This document shows, one piece after another, positions 1-8,898 of a stretch of DNA of 64,000 nucleotides. The notes beneath the pieces are model-generated. The model did not search any database, was not told the DNA's origin, and saw nothing but the letters and a program-made list of their open reading frames with translations. The stretch is from assembly GCA_031315915.1 (NCBI GenBank), contig JALDRK010000009.1, positions 1 to 64,000 of the forward strand, in the 5' to 3' direction. Made by a program: the position numbers and the translations under genes. Within the stretch, counting starts at the first letter, position 1. Each line of letters opens with the position of its first letter. Origin of the DNA: Nitrospirales bacterium (GTDB taxonomy: Bacteria; Nitrospirota; Nitrospiria; Nitrospirales; UBA8639).

Positions 1-421
1 CGACGGCCGGGGAGCCGATCATAGCCAAGGCTTCCACTGCCGCATCTCGGACTTGCCAGTCTCCATCCCGGAGGCATTTCGCAAGGGGTTCGATGCACCG
101 TTCATCTCCCATTTCTCCCAACGTGATCGCAGCTTCCCGACGGACGACCCAATCCGAATCTCCCAATAGATCTATTTGTATATCGATTTCATCTTTGACT
201 TGCTCTTCTTCCAGCACCTCAGCCTGCTCTTCGTTGGCTTCTCCATCCACTTCTGCAGATGCTTCTGTCGGCTCTTCTTGGGATTCGGCCGTGATGGCGT
301 CGGCCAACTGATCGACCTCGTCCTCCTTGGGCAATGTTTCTTTTCCCGCCAGCGATACGAATTCGGTTTGGTCGGAAAACTCGTCATCTATCTGATCTTG
401 CTGCTCTTGATTATTTTTCAT
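1..421 (-). CDS. HEAT-repeat protein, 3' end cut off by the window edge
   Basis: The gene starts at an ATG ending at 421, behind a strong AGGAGG about 10 bases upstream, and stays open to the left edge, so only about 140 N-terminal residues are seen. Residues 1-85 are very acidic and rich in Glu, Asp and Gln, with no signal peptide, so probably cytoplasmic. From about residue 86 come HEAT/PBS-lyase-type helical repeats, recognisable by the recurring pattern DWxVRxxAxxxLxxxGD, with at least two units. Such repeats are protein-binding scaffolds, and some act as phycobilisome lyases. No catalytic motif is visible, so only a scaffold or adaptor role is supported. The acidic tail in front of the repeats is the distinctive part. 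Confidence 0.8.
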   Translation of the reverse strand, partial: MKNNQEQQDQIDDEFSDQTEFVSLAGKETLPKEDEVDQLADAITAESQEEPTEASAEVDGEANEEQAEVLEEEQVKDEIDIQIDLLGDSDWVVRREAAITLGEMGDERCIEPLAKCLRDGDWQVRDAAVEALAMIGSPAV

Positions 422-481
422 GGCGTATGACCTCCTACCGAAGTAGTCCTGTGTGGTGGATATCGTGAGAGAAAAACGTAT

Positions 482-685
482 TTACGTCTCGGTCCCGGAC
501 TTTTTATTTTTTGGCCCCTCTGCACGCTGTCGAGTTATCCGAAGTTTGCGTTGCGCCCGTTTCAGCCGTTTTCGCAAAGAACGGATTTTATGCTGTCCCC
601 CAGGATTTACACTTTCCTGTGCCGAGGTTCGAATTTTTTCTTTTAACGTGGCGGCGTCATCCGTGAGAGAGCGTTTTTTTGCCAT
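482..685 (-). CDS. Small basic protein of unknown function
   Basis: This 67-residue protein begins MAKKRSLTDD and is very rich in Lys and Arg, especially in its second half (RSLRKRLKRAQRKLR). The start at 685 is chosen because AAGGAG lies about 10 bases upstream. A longer reading from 739 has no ribosome site. The composition suggests a nucleic-acid-binding or ribosome-associated role, but no family was recognised. It lies between the HEAT-repeat gene and a cytochrome gene, all on the same strand. Confidence 0.6.
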   Translation of the reverse strand: MAKKRSLTDDAATLKEKIRTSAQESVNPGGQHKIRSLRKRLKRAQRKLRITRQRAEGPKNKKSGTET

Positions 686-823
686 AACTGGTGTGATCTC
701 CTTTTCGAAATATGATTCGATTTCAACGGGCGTGTTCAACGTCTGGACTTGAGTCTAGTCAAGGGGCTGAAAGGGTGTCAACGGGCAAATCTGCCGGGTC
801 GATAATTGTGGAATGATTTTCAT

Positions 824-862
824 AAAAAAACCCCCGTTGGGTTGAACCCAACGGGGGTTTTC
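824..862 (-). terminator. Rho-independent terminator of the cytochrome c gene
   Basis: A GC-rich hairpin (ACCCCCGTTGGGT with its complement, short loop) is followed on the minus strand by a run of seven T. It sits 24 bases beyond the cytochrome stop codon. The U-run lies on the minus-strand exit side, so it serves the cytochrome gene. Confidence 0.85.
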
Positions 863-885
863 AAGATCAAAAGTGGTGGAAAAAA

Positions 886-1347
886 TTACTTTTTGCAGAA
901 GCTCCGTTCGTAAGCAATGACTTTCCACGCTTCTTCTTCGCTAATGGTAGCTGGCACCAAGGGGACCATTCCGGTACCGGGGCTCCCGTTCTTGATCACC
1001 CACATGAGCTCACCGTCTTTCCGTTTCTTGTGGAATTTGCAATTGGTAAAATTCCGTGGACCTGGGTTCAATACCGCCCCTGCCGGCCCATCGCCCGTAC
1101 CACTTTTTCCGTGACAATTGACACAGGTGCCTTTGCCCTCGAATATCGCCTTTCCTTCCGCCACGATTTCAGCCGAAGCATCTTCGGCCTTATCGTACAA
1201 CGGAGACTTATCCTTTTTGGCCGCGGCTCGTTGGTCCGCAGGCACACGTGGGGATTCTGGATCCTTCTCAGGGCCTGCAATGGCCAATCCTGAACTGAGG
1301 AACATAGCAGCCGTCAACATTCCAAGCACTTTCATCGAAAACTTCAT
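886..1347 (-). CDS. Monoheme c-type cytochrome, periplasmic
   Basis: This 153-residue protein has an N-terminal signal peptide (about residues 1-25, hydrophobic core LTAAMFLSSGLAIA). It carries one heme-binding CVNCH motif at residues 75-79 and a likely axial Met at 127 within GTGMVPL, typical of small class I cytochromes c. The start is backed by AAGGAGG directly upstream. It should be exported by Sec and heme-loaded in the periplasm, where it would carry electrons. The redox partner cannot be told from the neighbours. The gene appears monocistronic, with its own terminator. The spacing of CxxCH to Met (about 50 residues) fits a single-domain fold. Confidence 0.88.
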   Translation of the reverse strand: MKFSMKVLGMLTAAMFLSSGLAIAGPEKDPESPRVPADQRAAAKKDKSPLYDKAEDASAEIVAEGKAIFEGKGTCVNCHGKSGTGDGPAGAVLNPGPRNFTNCKFHKKRKDGELMWVIKNGSPGTGMVPLVPATISEEEAWKVIAYERSFCKK

Positions 1348-2004
1348 GCAAGCCTCCTTACGTTAAACAGAGTTGATGAAACCATAATAACTCTGAAGGG
1401 TGATAGTTCAGTGCCCCTCATTTTCCAATTTTCCGGTTTGGGGTGTCTAAGAGGGTGGAACACCAATATAAAATATTCCAAAACCACTCAAACCTTTTTA
1501 CTATATCAATCGATTTTTTAGACTGTCAAGAAAGGATGGTATTCCCAAAATCAGGGTTTTTGTATGTTCGATAGGACTCACGACTCCTGCGTTCAAATGG
1601 AATAAGGGGGGGGAAGCCCTTAAGGCGGTAGGAGTGGTCTATCCGTTGCTGGAGACCGAATGCGGAGTCCAGGCGCAAACTCCGGGAGCAATTGACAGTA
1701 AGTTCCGCAGGACAGAATCGGAAAATATTTCAACTTTTCTGATAACCCCCCTTCAATCCAACCATCCCTGCTGCGCAAAGTCCAGATATACAGACTTGGA
1801 TGATTGCAACCTGAAAAAGACTCCATTGGATTAGAGATTAACAGAGCGGCTCCGACTCGAAAAAAATTAGATGAAGGGCAATAGTTCTATGTTAAGGCTA
1901 TGTGAGCTTGAGCAAAACGCCGCGAGACATGGAGTGTGAGCGATCCTTTTCCGTTGGCACAGAATTAGAACTAATTGCGAGCAGTAGGCGTGAAGGACTC
2001 TTGC
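1348..2004. other. Intergenic stretch without a recognisable gene
   Basis: About 650 bases between the cytochrome gene and the rodZ-like gene. Short open frames here lack ribosome sites and resemble nothing known. The stretch upstream of the cytochrome start (1380-1560) is AT-rich and probably carries its promoter, but no convincing -35/-10 pair was picked out. A G7 run lies at about 1609-1615. Confidence 0.5.
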
Positions 2005-2919
2005 TTAGGGTTTGATGAGAATATCTCGAACCACTTGACCGGGTTTGCCGAATGGGCCTTGGGGCTCTCCGTTTAATCGAATAACCACACCGGCGGCATT
2101 GCCGAGCGTAAGTAAAAACTGGTTTGAGGCCTTCCAGGTGATGCGTTGACCGGGTTGAAGAAGTGCTTCGTTTGGAGGCTGATTATCTGAGCGCACGACA
2201 ACCCAGGTGAGCTGAGTGGCTTCAATTTCCAGGAGATAGCTTCCGGACGGGGTGGAGCCGGGGGGAGGGTCAACCGGACCTGGATTTCCGGGTTGAGAAA
2301 GTGGAGCAGTTTTTATTTGGGGTTCCTCCGGAATATCCTCAGGTATAAGGGGGGCATCTATCTCGGGAGATATGGGCTGTGATGGTACCGCAACGGTATC
2401 GGGTAAAGGCGTTGGTAAGGAAGGGGCTGTTTCAAGAGGGTTCGTGGACGACTCCGGTGCATCGGTCGTAGGAGGAGGTTGACCTTCCACCTGATGCTGG
2501 GGGGGCGGAGAACTTGGCTCCTCTCCCATTTCCAAACCTTGTTGCTGGGACGGGAGAAAATAAAAAAGGCCTATGCCAAGGACGACAAACAATACCAACA
2601 CCAGGTTTCGATTGAATCTGCCCCGGTATTCGGCCTGAACTTTTGTATGATGATGTTGTTGCTCCAGTTGGTGTTGTTCATAAAAATTTCTGGAGGTATC
2701 CAAGAAACGTTGAAGCGCTTCTTCATCATCCACCCCAATCGCTTTCGCGTATGATCGGACAAATCCTTTGGCAAACACTTTGCCGGGAAGATTGCCAAAA
2801 TCTTCTGCCTCAAGGGCCTCCAGGTATCTTTGTTGGATACGGGTTTGGGAAGCCACGTCTTCCAACGAAAGCCGCTTCTTTTTCCTGGCTTGTTGTAAAA
2901 ATCCTCCGAAACCTTCCAT
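2005..2919 (-). CDS. rodZ: RodZ-like membrane protein with N-terminal HTH
   Basis: 304 residues in the order typical of RodZ. A Cro-type helix-turn-helix (HTH_25) covers about residues 5-70 (LSLEDVASQTRI, FAKGFVRSYAKAIG). A single membrane span is at about 105-123. A Pro/Ser-rich linker (about 130-225) leads to a C-terminal beta domain of the DUF4115 type (about 230-304). In rod-shaped bacteria RodZ bridges MreB filaments in the cytoplasm to the elongation machinery in the periplasm. The gene directly follows the PfkB kinase on the same strand with a 24-base gap, so it is probably co-transcribed. No ribosome site is obvious before the ATG, and translational coupling is possible. The assignment rests on architecture. 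Confidence 0.82.
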   Translation of the reverse strand: MEGFGGFLQQARKKKRLSLEDVASQTRIQQRYLEALEAEDFGNLPGKVFAKGFVRSYAKAIGVDDEEALQRFLDTSRNFYEQHQLEQQHHHTKVQAEYRGRFNRNLVLVLFVVLGIGLFYFLPSQQQGLEMGEEPSSPPPQHQVEGQPPPTTDAPESSTNPLETAPSLPTPLPDTVAVPSQPISPEIDAPLIPEDIPEEPQIKTAPLSQPGNPGPVDPPPGSTPSGSYLLEIEATQLTWVVVRSDNQPPNEALLQPGQRITWKASNQFLLTLGNAAGVVIRLNGEPQGPFGKPGQVVRDILIKP

Positions 2920-2943
2920 AGAGTGGCTCGCCAGGGTTGGCTC

Positions 2944-3858
2944 CTACGAAAGATTGTCAAAATGAGTCAGTTGTTTGAAAGATCGGAAGCGTTCGTCAAT
3001 TTCATCCCTGGTCAATTGTTTCATCCGGTCGAGGCTAAAGGCCTCCACATTAAATGAGGCCATCACGCTGCCGAAAATGATGGCTTGTCGAAGCCCTGAT
3101 TCGGAAAAATTTCCTGTAGCCGTCAAATAGCCCATGAATCCCCCGGCAAAGGTATCTCCCGCTCCCGTCGGATCTTTGACAGCTTCCAGCGGATAGGCGG
3201 GCGCTCCGAAGATGCCTTTGGGGTGAAACATCAAGACGCCATACTCTCCACGTTTGATGATAACCGTTTTGGGGCCACGTGAGAGAATCGTTTTAGCAAC
3301 TTGGACGAGGTTGGGGTCTTGTCCGAGGGCTCGGGCTTCTCCATCGTTAATAATCAAGATATCGATCTTCTCCAGGACTTTCCAGAGAGCCTCCCGTTTG
3401 CTGTCGATCCAAAAATTCATGGTGTCCAATGCGACGATGGAAGGACGGGTAACCTTTTGGAGGACATCCAATTGCAACTCCGGATCAATATTCCCGAGAA
3501 ACAGGGTTTTCGGTGTGGTGAATTGACTGGGAATTTTTGGTCGAAAAGTTTCCAGCACGTTTAAATGGGTTTCCAGGGTCTGGGCCTCATTCAATTGATA
3601 GGAGTATTCCCCTCGCCATCGAAACGTTTTTCCCGGTCGTCGTTCCAATCCTTCCAGGTTAATTCCCCGTCCGGAAAGAAATCGGATATGTTCTTCGGGG
3701 AAATCGTCTCCCACCACTGCAATTAGATCAACCTGCGTAAAGAAACTTGCCGAAGTGGAAAAGTAGGTGGCGGAGCCTCCTAGCACATTCGACACTTCTC
3801 CGAAAGGCGTTCGAACCGAGTCAAACGCCACCGATCCTACGACAAGCAAATTGCTCAT
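2944..3858 (-). CDS. PfkB-family carbohydrate/nucleoside kinase
   Basis: 304 residues of the ribokinase/PfkB fold. The N-terminal GGSATYFS region lies near the substrate pocket. The C-terminal signature DPTGAGDTFAGGF contains the catalytic Asp and the anion-hole GAGD. The family phosphorylates sugars or nucleosides with ATP. It starts 5 bases after the mtnP stop, so it is in one transcript with methylthioadenosine phosphorylase. That pairing suggests a nucleoside or ribose-like substrate, but methylthioribose kinase proper belongs to a different fold, so the substrate is left open. Confidence 0.82.
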   Translation of the reverse strand: MSNLLVVGSVAFDSVRTPFGEVSNVLGGSATYFSTSASFFTQVDLIAVVGDDFPEEHIRFLSGRGINLEGLERRPGKTFRWRGEYSYQLNEAQTLETHLNVLETFRPKIPSQFTTPKTLFLGNIDPELQLDVLQKVTRPSIVALDTMNFWIDSKREALWKVLEKIDILIINDGEARALGQDPNLVQVAKTILSRGPKTVIIKRGEYGVLMFHPKGIFGAPAYPLEAVKDPTGAGDTFAGGFMGYLTATGNFSESGLRQAIIFGSVMASFNVEAFSLDRMKQLTRDEIDERFRSFKQLTHFDNLS

Positions 3859-3863
3859 AACCG

Positions 3864-4778
3864 TTACCTCTTTTGGGTTCGAAGGTGTGTAGATAAATAT
3901 CGCCGCAACAGCACCTGATAACGTTTTTTGGCGGTGGCCGTGAGCGAAGACAGCGGAGTAATCACCGCATGTTCCAAGGCGGTGTGGCAGGTGCAGGGTC
4001 CGAGCCCATCGGTCAACTCGATGGCTTTGGCCAATACGAGTTGAGCCATTTCCACATTCTTGTGCATGATCTCGAGGATGCCGCCAACCGACACCGCTTC
4101 TTCCGTTTCATGCCAACAATCGTAATCGGTCACCAAAGCCAAGGTGGCATAACATAATTCCGCTTCACGGGCCAATTTGGCTTCGGGAATATTGGTCATG
4201 CCGATGACATCGACTCCCCATTGTCGGTAGAGCAGCGATTCCGCTTTGGTGGAAAATTGCGGGCCTTCGATGCATAAATACGTCCCTGGACGATGGACGG
4301 CAACTGGATGGGGGTGTGTCGCTTGCCAGAGGATGTCAGACAGGGAGTGGCAGATGGGATCGGCAAATGCCACGTGGGCCACAACTCCTTGATCGAAAAA
4401 CGTACCGGCCCGTTGGGTGGTGCGGTCAAGAAATTGATCCGGCAGCACACAATCTCCCGGACGGATGGTTTCTTTCATGCTCCCCACCGCACTGACGGAA
4501 AAGATGCGAGTGACGCCGAGTGACTTCAGTGCGTGGATGTTGGCGCGATAATTAATCGCGGTAGGCATGATTCGATGGTCTCGCCCGTGGCGTGCCAGAA
4601 ACGCCACCCGCAAGCCTTGGAAGGTGCCAACTTTAATGGGATCGGAGGGGCTTCCAAAAGGTGTGGAAACCCGGATTTCTTTCATATGTGTGATGCCAGG
4701 CATCTGGTAGAGCCCGCTCCCCCCGATGACGCCTATCTGGGCTTGAGGGGCACGAAGCGTTGTCTTTCGCGTTGCCAC
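3864..4778 (-). CDS. mtnP: S-methyl-5'-thioadenosine phosphorylase
   Basis: 304 residues of purine nucleoside phosphorylase family 2. Visible motifs are the phosphate-binding GGSGLY near residue 19, ARHG near 63, GTYLCIEGPQFSTKAES, and MTNIPEAKLAREAELCYA followed by TDYDCW, where the Asp pair marks adenine-type substrates. The enzyme splits methylthioadenosine, made by polyamine synthesis and related routes, with phosphate into adenine and methylthioribose 1-phosphate in the cytoplasm. It is the first gene of a tight run with the PfkB kinase. A related methylthioinosine phosphorylase is the main alternative, and the TDYDCW motif favours MTAP. Confidence 0.88.
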   Translation of the reverse strand: MATRKTTLRAPQAQIGVIGGSGLYQMPGITHMKEIRVSTPFGSPSDPIKVGTFQGLRVAFLARHGRDHRIMPTAINYRANIHALKSLGVTRIFSVSAVGSMKETIRPGDCVLPDQFLDRTTQRAGTFFDQGVVAHVAFADPICHSLSDILWQATHPHPVAVHRPGTYLCIEGPQFSTKAESLLYRQWGVDVIGMTNIPEAKLAREAELCYATLALVTDYDCWHETEEAVSVGGILEIMHKNVEMAQLVLAKAIELTDGLGPCTCHTALEHAVITPLSSLTATAKKRYQVLLRRYLSTHLRTQKR

Positions 4779-4944
4779 CGGTCACCTCGTAACGTGTGAA
4801 AAATACCTTCACGAAGATTTCAGAACACAAGCAGGAATCTCGCCGGAAATCCCAATGTCCCTGCGAGATCTTTTGAAAAAATCTGGGAGACTTCCCGGGT
4901 GTGAGTCGGCTGTCCTGTCAAACGTGGAATGATTGTATCATGAT

Positions 4945-5973
4945 CTACCATGAATGGTTAGTCTTATGTGATTTTTCTGGAAGGCGGATAGTGTTCAAGG
5001 GATCCATCTCCAGGGATAGACAAAAATCGATGATTCGGTCAATAACGAGAGCTGCGGCACGGTCGGGAACATCCGACGGGGCGATGGATAACCATTGAAT
5101 TCCCGGCTCTTTGGCAAACCAGGTCATTTGTCGCTTGGCAAAACGTCGCGTATCGCGTTTGAGAATCCGGACGGCTTCCTCATAGGAATATTCTCCGGCG
5201 AGATATCCGGAAAATTGTTTATACCCCAACCCCTTCATGGAGCCCAGTTCCCTGGTATATCCACGATTCAATAGCTGTTGCGTTTCCTGAATCAGTCCTT
5301 TGGTTATTTCCCACTCCACTCTGGTGTCAATCCGTTCATAGAGAGTCGACCGATTCATAGTCAATCCAATCAATAGATATGGGTATGGCGCATCGGTAAA
5401 TCGGTGTTCGGCTTGGATATGCGAAAAGGGTTTACCCAAAATAGTAAACACTTCCAAGGCCCGTTGAATTTTCGGTTGATCGTTGGGATGGAGCCGTTGA
5501 GCCAACGCAGGGTCGACTCGCTGCAACTGATTGAACAAATACTGTGGACCATGATGCCTGACGTCCTCCGCCATTTGCTTTCGAAGAGCCCAGTCGGCAG
5601 GTGGGCCCGGGCATAGGCCCCGTAAGAGGGTTCGAATATATAACCCGGTTCCGCCGATCACCAGCGGGATTTTTCCCGATTGGTGGAGTCGCGCGATCTC
5701 GGGGATGGCGGCTTGTCTGAAATCACCGGTGTTGAATGGTTGATCCGGATTCACCAGATCGATTAATCGATGAGGAACCCCTTGGCGCTCACTGAAGCTC
5801 GGTTTGTCTGTGCCGATATCCATATCCCGAAACACCTGTCTGGAGTCGGCGGTGAGGATTTCGGTCTGTAACTGCTTGGCGATCTGGATGCCAATTCGGC
5901 TTTTCCCAATAGCGGTAGGACCAACAATCGCGATGACCGGGCGCCGGGTTTTGATGAGCTGGCCTGTGACCAT
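4945..5973 (-). CDS. miaA: tRNA dimethylallyltransferase
   Basis: 342 residues, the usual MiaA length. The P-loop reads GPTAIGKS (Ile replacing the more common Ser or Gly) at about residues 18-25. It is followed by the substrate-binding segment TADSRQVFRDMDIGTDKP and later GTGLYIRTLLRG. MiaA transfers a dimethylallyl group to A37 of tRNAs reading UNN codons, helping reading-frame maintenance. It begins 12 bases after mutL ends. The mutL-miaA order is also found in many proteobacteria, and co-transcription is likely. Confidence 0.93.
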   Translation of the reverse strand: MVTGQLIKTRRPVIAIVGPTAIGKSRIGIQIAKQLQTEILTADSRQVFRDMDIGTDKPSFSERQGVPHRLIDLVNPDQPFNTGDFRQAAIPEIARLHQSGKIPLVIGGTGLYIRTLLRGLCPGPPADWALRKQMAEDVRHHGPQYLFNQLQRVDPALAQRLHPNDQPKIQRALEVFTILGKPFSHIQAEHRFTDAPYPYLLIGLTMNRSTLYERIDTRVEWEITKGLIQETQQLLNRGYTRELGSMKGLGYKQFSGYLAGEYSYEEAVRILKRDTRRFAKRQMTWFAKEPGIQWLSIAPSDVPDRAAALVIDRIIDFCLSLEMDPLNTIRLPEKSHKTNHSW

Positions 5974-5985
5974 GAGGAGATGCCG

Positions 5986-7773
5986 TCAGGTTGGCCGTGC
6001 AAAGAGGGTCTGTAACTCTTGAACAGAATGGCGGAGGGCAATCCGACGTCCATGAGGACAGGTCATGGGAAAGCGTTCTTGTGCCCAATCCTGGAGAAGA
6101 GTATGAATCTCCGGGTGTGACATGGCCCGTCCGGCCTGGACGGCGCATTGACAGGCCATCGTGGCAAAAATCGGTCGAAGGGCTTTTTCCAGTGAATCCT
6201 GTGAACGCCATTCGGTGAGTTCTTCCAGCAATTCCATGACCAACGGACCTACGGATACCGATCCCAATATTGAAGGGACGCTACGGACAACGTAGGCGGT
6301 TTGACCAAATCGCTCAATCTGCAATCCGACTTTTTCGAAGGTGGGCAGCCATTCCTCTAATTGGCTCTGTTGATGGGGAGGGAGTTCAAGAGGCTCAGGG
6401 ATCAACAGACCTTGTTGGGAGAGTTCACGGTTGGCCCAGTTGCGTAACAGTCGTTCAAAGAGGACCCGTTCGTGAGCGGTATGTTGATCGATAATATAGA
6501 GATCGTCGTCAATTTGGCCCAAGAGATACGTGTGGTGAATTTGACCAAGTGGATAAATCGAACAAGGCTGTTCTGGCGAAGCGTAGGGCGTAGTTGGTTC
6601 CTGCACCAATAACGATAAAGCCCTGCCGGTCGGAGTGGATGTGGGAGAATGGCCTGCTGATCTCGTGTTGGAGGAAGCGGGAGACCAGAAGGATGGCTTC
6701 AATCCGCGTGATGTGACAGGTTCGGTCAGAGTGATTTCCGGAGTTTCCCGCAGGAAAGTCTTTTGGGTTGGAGCCTCAAAAAAAACATTTTTTATGGCTT
6801 GGCGGATCCCGCTATGGATGATCTCCGGTCGTGAAAATCGTACTTCACGTTTGGTGGGGTGAACATTGACATCCAGGCTATCAGGATCAAGAGTCAGGAA
6901 AAGAATGTATTGTGGTTGTCGACCTTTGGGGAGAAACGACCCATAGCCTTCCTGAATGGCATGCGCAATGGTCGAATTCTTGACTGCCCGACGATTGACG
7001 AAAATTTCTTGGGGGGATCTGGTATTTCTGGCGAAATGGGGACTCACGGTAAATCCTGCTAACTGGACCCCCTGACTCTGATGGGCCAGAGGGACATACC
7101 GCTCGAGAAAAGCCGTTCCGTAAACTTGTAATAACCGATCTTGTGTCGTGGTGGCCGTCGGATACTCAAAGACCTTATTTCCTTGATGAAATAACCGGAA
7201 GTGAACGGTTGGATTGACCAACGCGGCTTGTTGCACCACATAACAGATTTTAGAAAATTCGGTAGGAACGGATTTGAGAAATTTGAGCCGTCCCGGGGTG
7301 TTGAAAAAGACATCCCGGACTTCAATTTCCGTTCCTCGGGTTCCCGCAAAATCCTGGATGTCCCAGGTGGTTCCCCCGATCGACGAGGTTTCAGTTCCGA
7401 CGGGGGAGTCTGGGGGGATAGTTTTGAGACGAAAGCGCGAAATTGAAGCGATGCTGGGTAAGGCTTCCCCACGGAATCCGAGCGTATTCAGATGGTGGAG
7501 ATCGTTTTCATGGCGGAGTTTACTGGTGGCAAACCGCTGACAAGACAGTTGGGCATCGGAACGACTCATGCCCTCTCCATTGTCAATGATACGGATAAGC
7601 CGGCGCCCGCCTTCCTCCACTTCGATGGTGATCAGTGTGCTGCCGGCATCGAGGCTGTTCTCCAGTAATTCCTTGACGACCGAAGCGGGACGTTCCACCA
7701 CTTCTCCTGCCGCAATACGACAGGAAACATCGTCAGGAAGGACCTGAATTTTCCCCTGAGCTGGTGAGTGCAT
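5986..7773 (-). CDS. mutL: DNA mismatch repair protein MutL
   Basis: 595 residues. The N-terminal GHL ATPase shows all hallmarks: ENSLDAGST with the catalytic Glu and Asn, DNGEGM, and GFRGEALPSI. The C-terminal dimerisation domain carries an endonuclease-type motif DQHTAHERVLFE (consensus DQHAxxExxxxE, here Thr for Ala), MACQCAV and CPHGRR. These features suggest a MutL that nicks DNA itself, as in organisms lacking MutH, rather than the E. coli type. It couples mismatch recognition by MutS to strand removal in the cytoplasm. It is the first gene of a mutL-miaA unit. Confidence 0.93.
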   Translation of the reverse strand: MHSPAQGKIQVLPDDVSCRIAAGEVVERPASVVKELLENSLDAGSTLITIEVEEGGRRLIRIIDNGEGMSRSDAQLSCQRFATSKLRHENDLHHLNTLGFRGEALPSIASISRFRLKTIPPDSPVGTETSSIGGTTWDIQDFAGTRGTEIEVRDVFFNTPGRLKFLKSVPTEFSKICYVVQQAALVNPTVHFRLFHQGNKVFEYPTATTTQDRLLQVYGTAFLERYVPLAHQSQGVQLAGFTVSPHFARNTRSPQEIFVNRRAVKNSTIAHAIQEGYGSFLPKGRQPQYILFLTLDPDSLDVNVHPTKREVRFSRPEIIHSGIRQAIKNVFFEAPTQKTFLRETPEITLTEPVTSRGLKPSFWSPASSNTRSAGHSPTSTPTGRALSLLVQEPTTPYASPEQPCSIYPLGQIHHTYLLGQIDDDLYIIDQHTAHERVLFERLLRNWANRELSQQGLLIPEPLELPPHQQSQLEEWLPTFEKVGLQIERFGQTAYVVRSVPSILGSVSVGPLVMELLEELTEWRSQDSLEKALRPIFATMACQCAVQAGRAMSHPEIHTLLQDWAQERFPMTCPHGRRIALRHSVQELQTLFARPT

Positions 7774-7845
7774 AGTCGAGAACGAGAAGTGGATGAGACG
7801 ACGGTCTAGTCTCTCGTCAACGCGAAACCTACCACCTTTGAGAGG

Positions 7846-8763
7846 CTAGGACAAGCCTGACTTTTTCAATTGTTCCTTGGCGTGTGTGGCTTCAGGGGAT
7901 TCGGGAAATTCTTGAATGACTCGATTCCAGAATTCCTGAGCCTTCGTCCGTTGGTCGGTTTCCAACATGAGTTGACCGAGCTTGTAGAGAGCGGATATCC
8001 GGTATTTATTATTAGGATAGCTCGTCACCACATGTTCGAGGGTTTGTTTGGCGGGATCGTATTGTTTTTGAAAATACTGAGATTCGCCCAGGTAATAAAA
8101 GGCTTGAGGGGTCAAAGTCGTATCGGGATAATGTTTCACGAAGCGCTGGAATTCTACGGACGCTCGCTCATAATTTCCATTCAGGTACACTTTATAGGCC
8201 GACCGAAAGGCCGAGGCCTCGTTTTCGGTATTGGGGGCTGCGGGGGGATCCACGGGTTTATTTAAATCTGTCGTCGTTGCCCCGTTCCCTGAATTAGACG
8301 ATGGCGCCCCCGGAGAGATGCCCTCAACAGGGGTAGATCTGGGTTGGTGCACCATGTTATCCAGACGGCTTTCCAGAGCCTTGACGCGAATGGAGAGGTC
8401 TTGGTCTCTTCGCTGGGTCGTCATCCGGGTTTGCTCGATTTGTTCCCGAAGCATATTGCTGGTTCGCTCAAGTTTTTCAAGAAGGTGGCGGGTATCGAGG
8501 CTGGCTTCCTCTTCGGTTTTGATCAATTCCCCCACGAGAAAGTCATGCTCATCCAATTGCGATTCGATGGTACCGAGCCGTTCCCGCGCTTGCTGTTCGT
8601 GTTTTTGAGTCGCCTCTTGTTGGATGGTCAGCAGTTGTAGCTGCTTTTGGATATCGGTCAAGTTTGGTTCGGTGGCACAACCGGAAAAAACCACGACCCA
8701 GCTCAATAGGCCAATCCTCCATGATTGGAATGGGTTTACGGGGAGATGGGATAATACCTTCAT
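7846..8763 (-). CDS. cpoB: Tol-Pal system TPR protein CpoB/YbgF, lipoprotein form
   Basis: 305 residues. The signal peptide ends in a lipobox-like VFSGC, so the protein is probably lipid-anchored, unlike the soluble E. coli protein. Residues about 35-145 form a coiled coil (trimerisation region). A Pro/Ser/Gly-rich linker follows. Three TPR-like repeats end the protein (YKVYLNGNYERASVEFQRFV, YYLGESQYFQKQYDPAKQTL, YKLGQLMLETDQRTKAQEFW). In E. coli CpoB tunes peptidoglycan synthesis to Tol-Pal-driven outer-membrane constriction. It lies at the 3' end of the tol-pal operon, which supports the call. Confidence 0.88.
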   Translation of the reverse strand: MKVLSHLPVNPFQSWRIGLLSWVVVFSGCATEPNLTDIQKQLQLLTIQQEATQKHEQQARERLGTIESQLDEHDFLVGELIKTEEEASLDTRHLLEKLERTSNMLREQIEQTRMTTQRRDQDLSIRVKALESRLDNMVHQPRSTPVEGISPGAPSSNSGNGATTTDLNKPVDPPAAPNTENEASAFRSAYKVYLNGNYERASVEFQRFVKHYPDTTLTPQAFYYLGESQYFQKQYDPAKQTLEHVVTSYPNNKYRISALYKLGQLMLETDQRTKAQEFWNRVIQEFPESPEATHAKEQLKKSGLS

Positions 8764-8898
8764 ACGTTCTTTCTCGGGATTTCAGAGCAATACTTAATCA
8801 TATCATATAGTGTATCAAGGAACGAAGGATAGAAAAAGCGTCATTTTTCTGGAATTTTGTCTAGTCCAACATGGAAAAGCTATCGCATTCTTCTTCCG

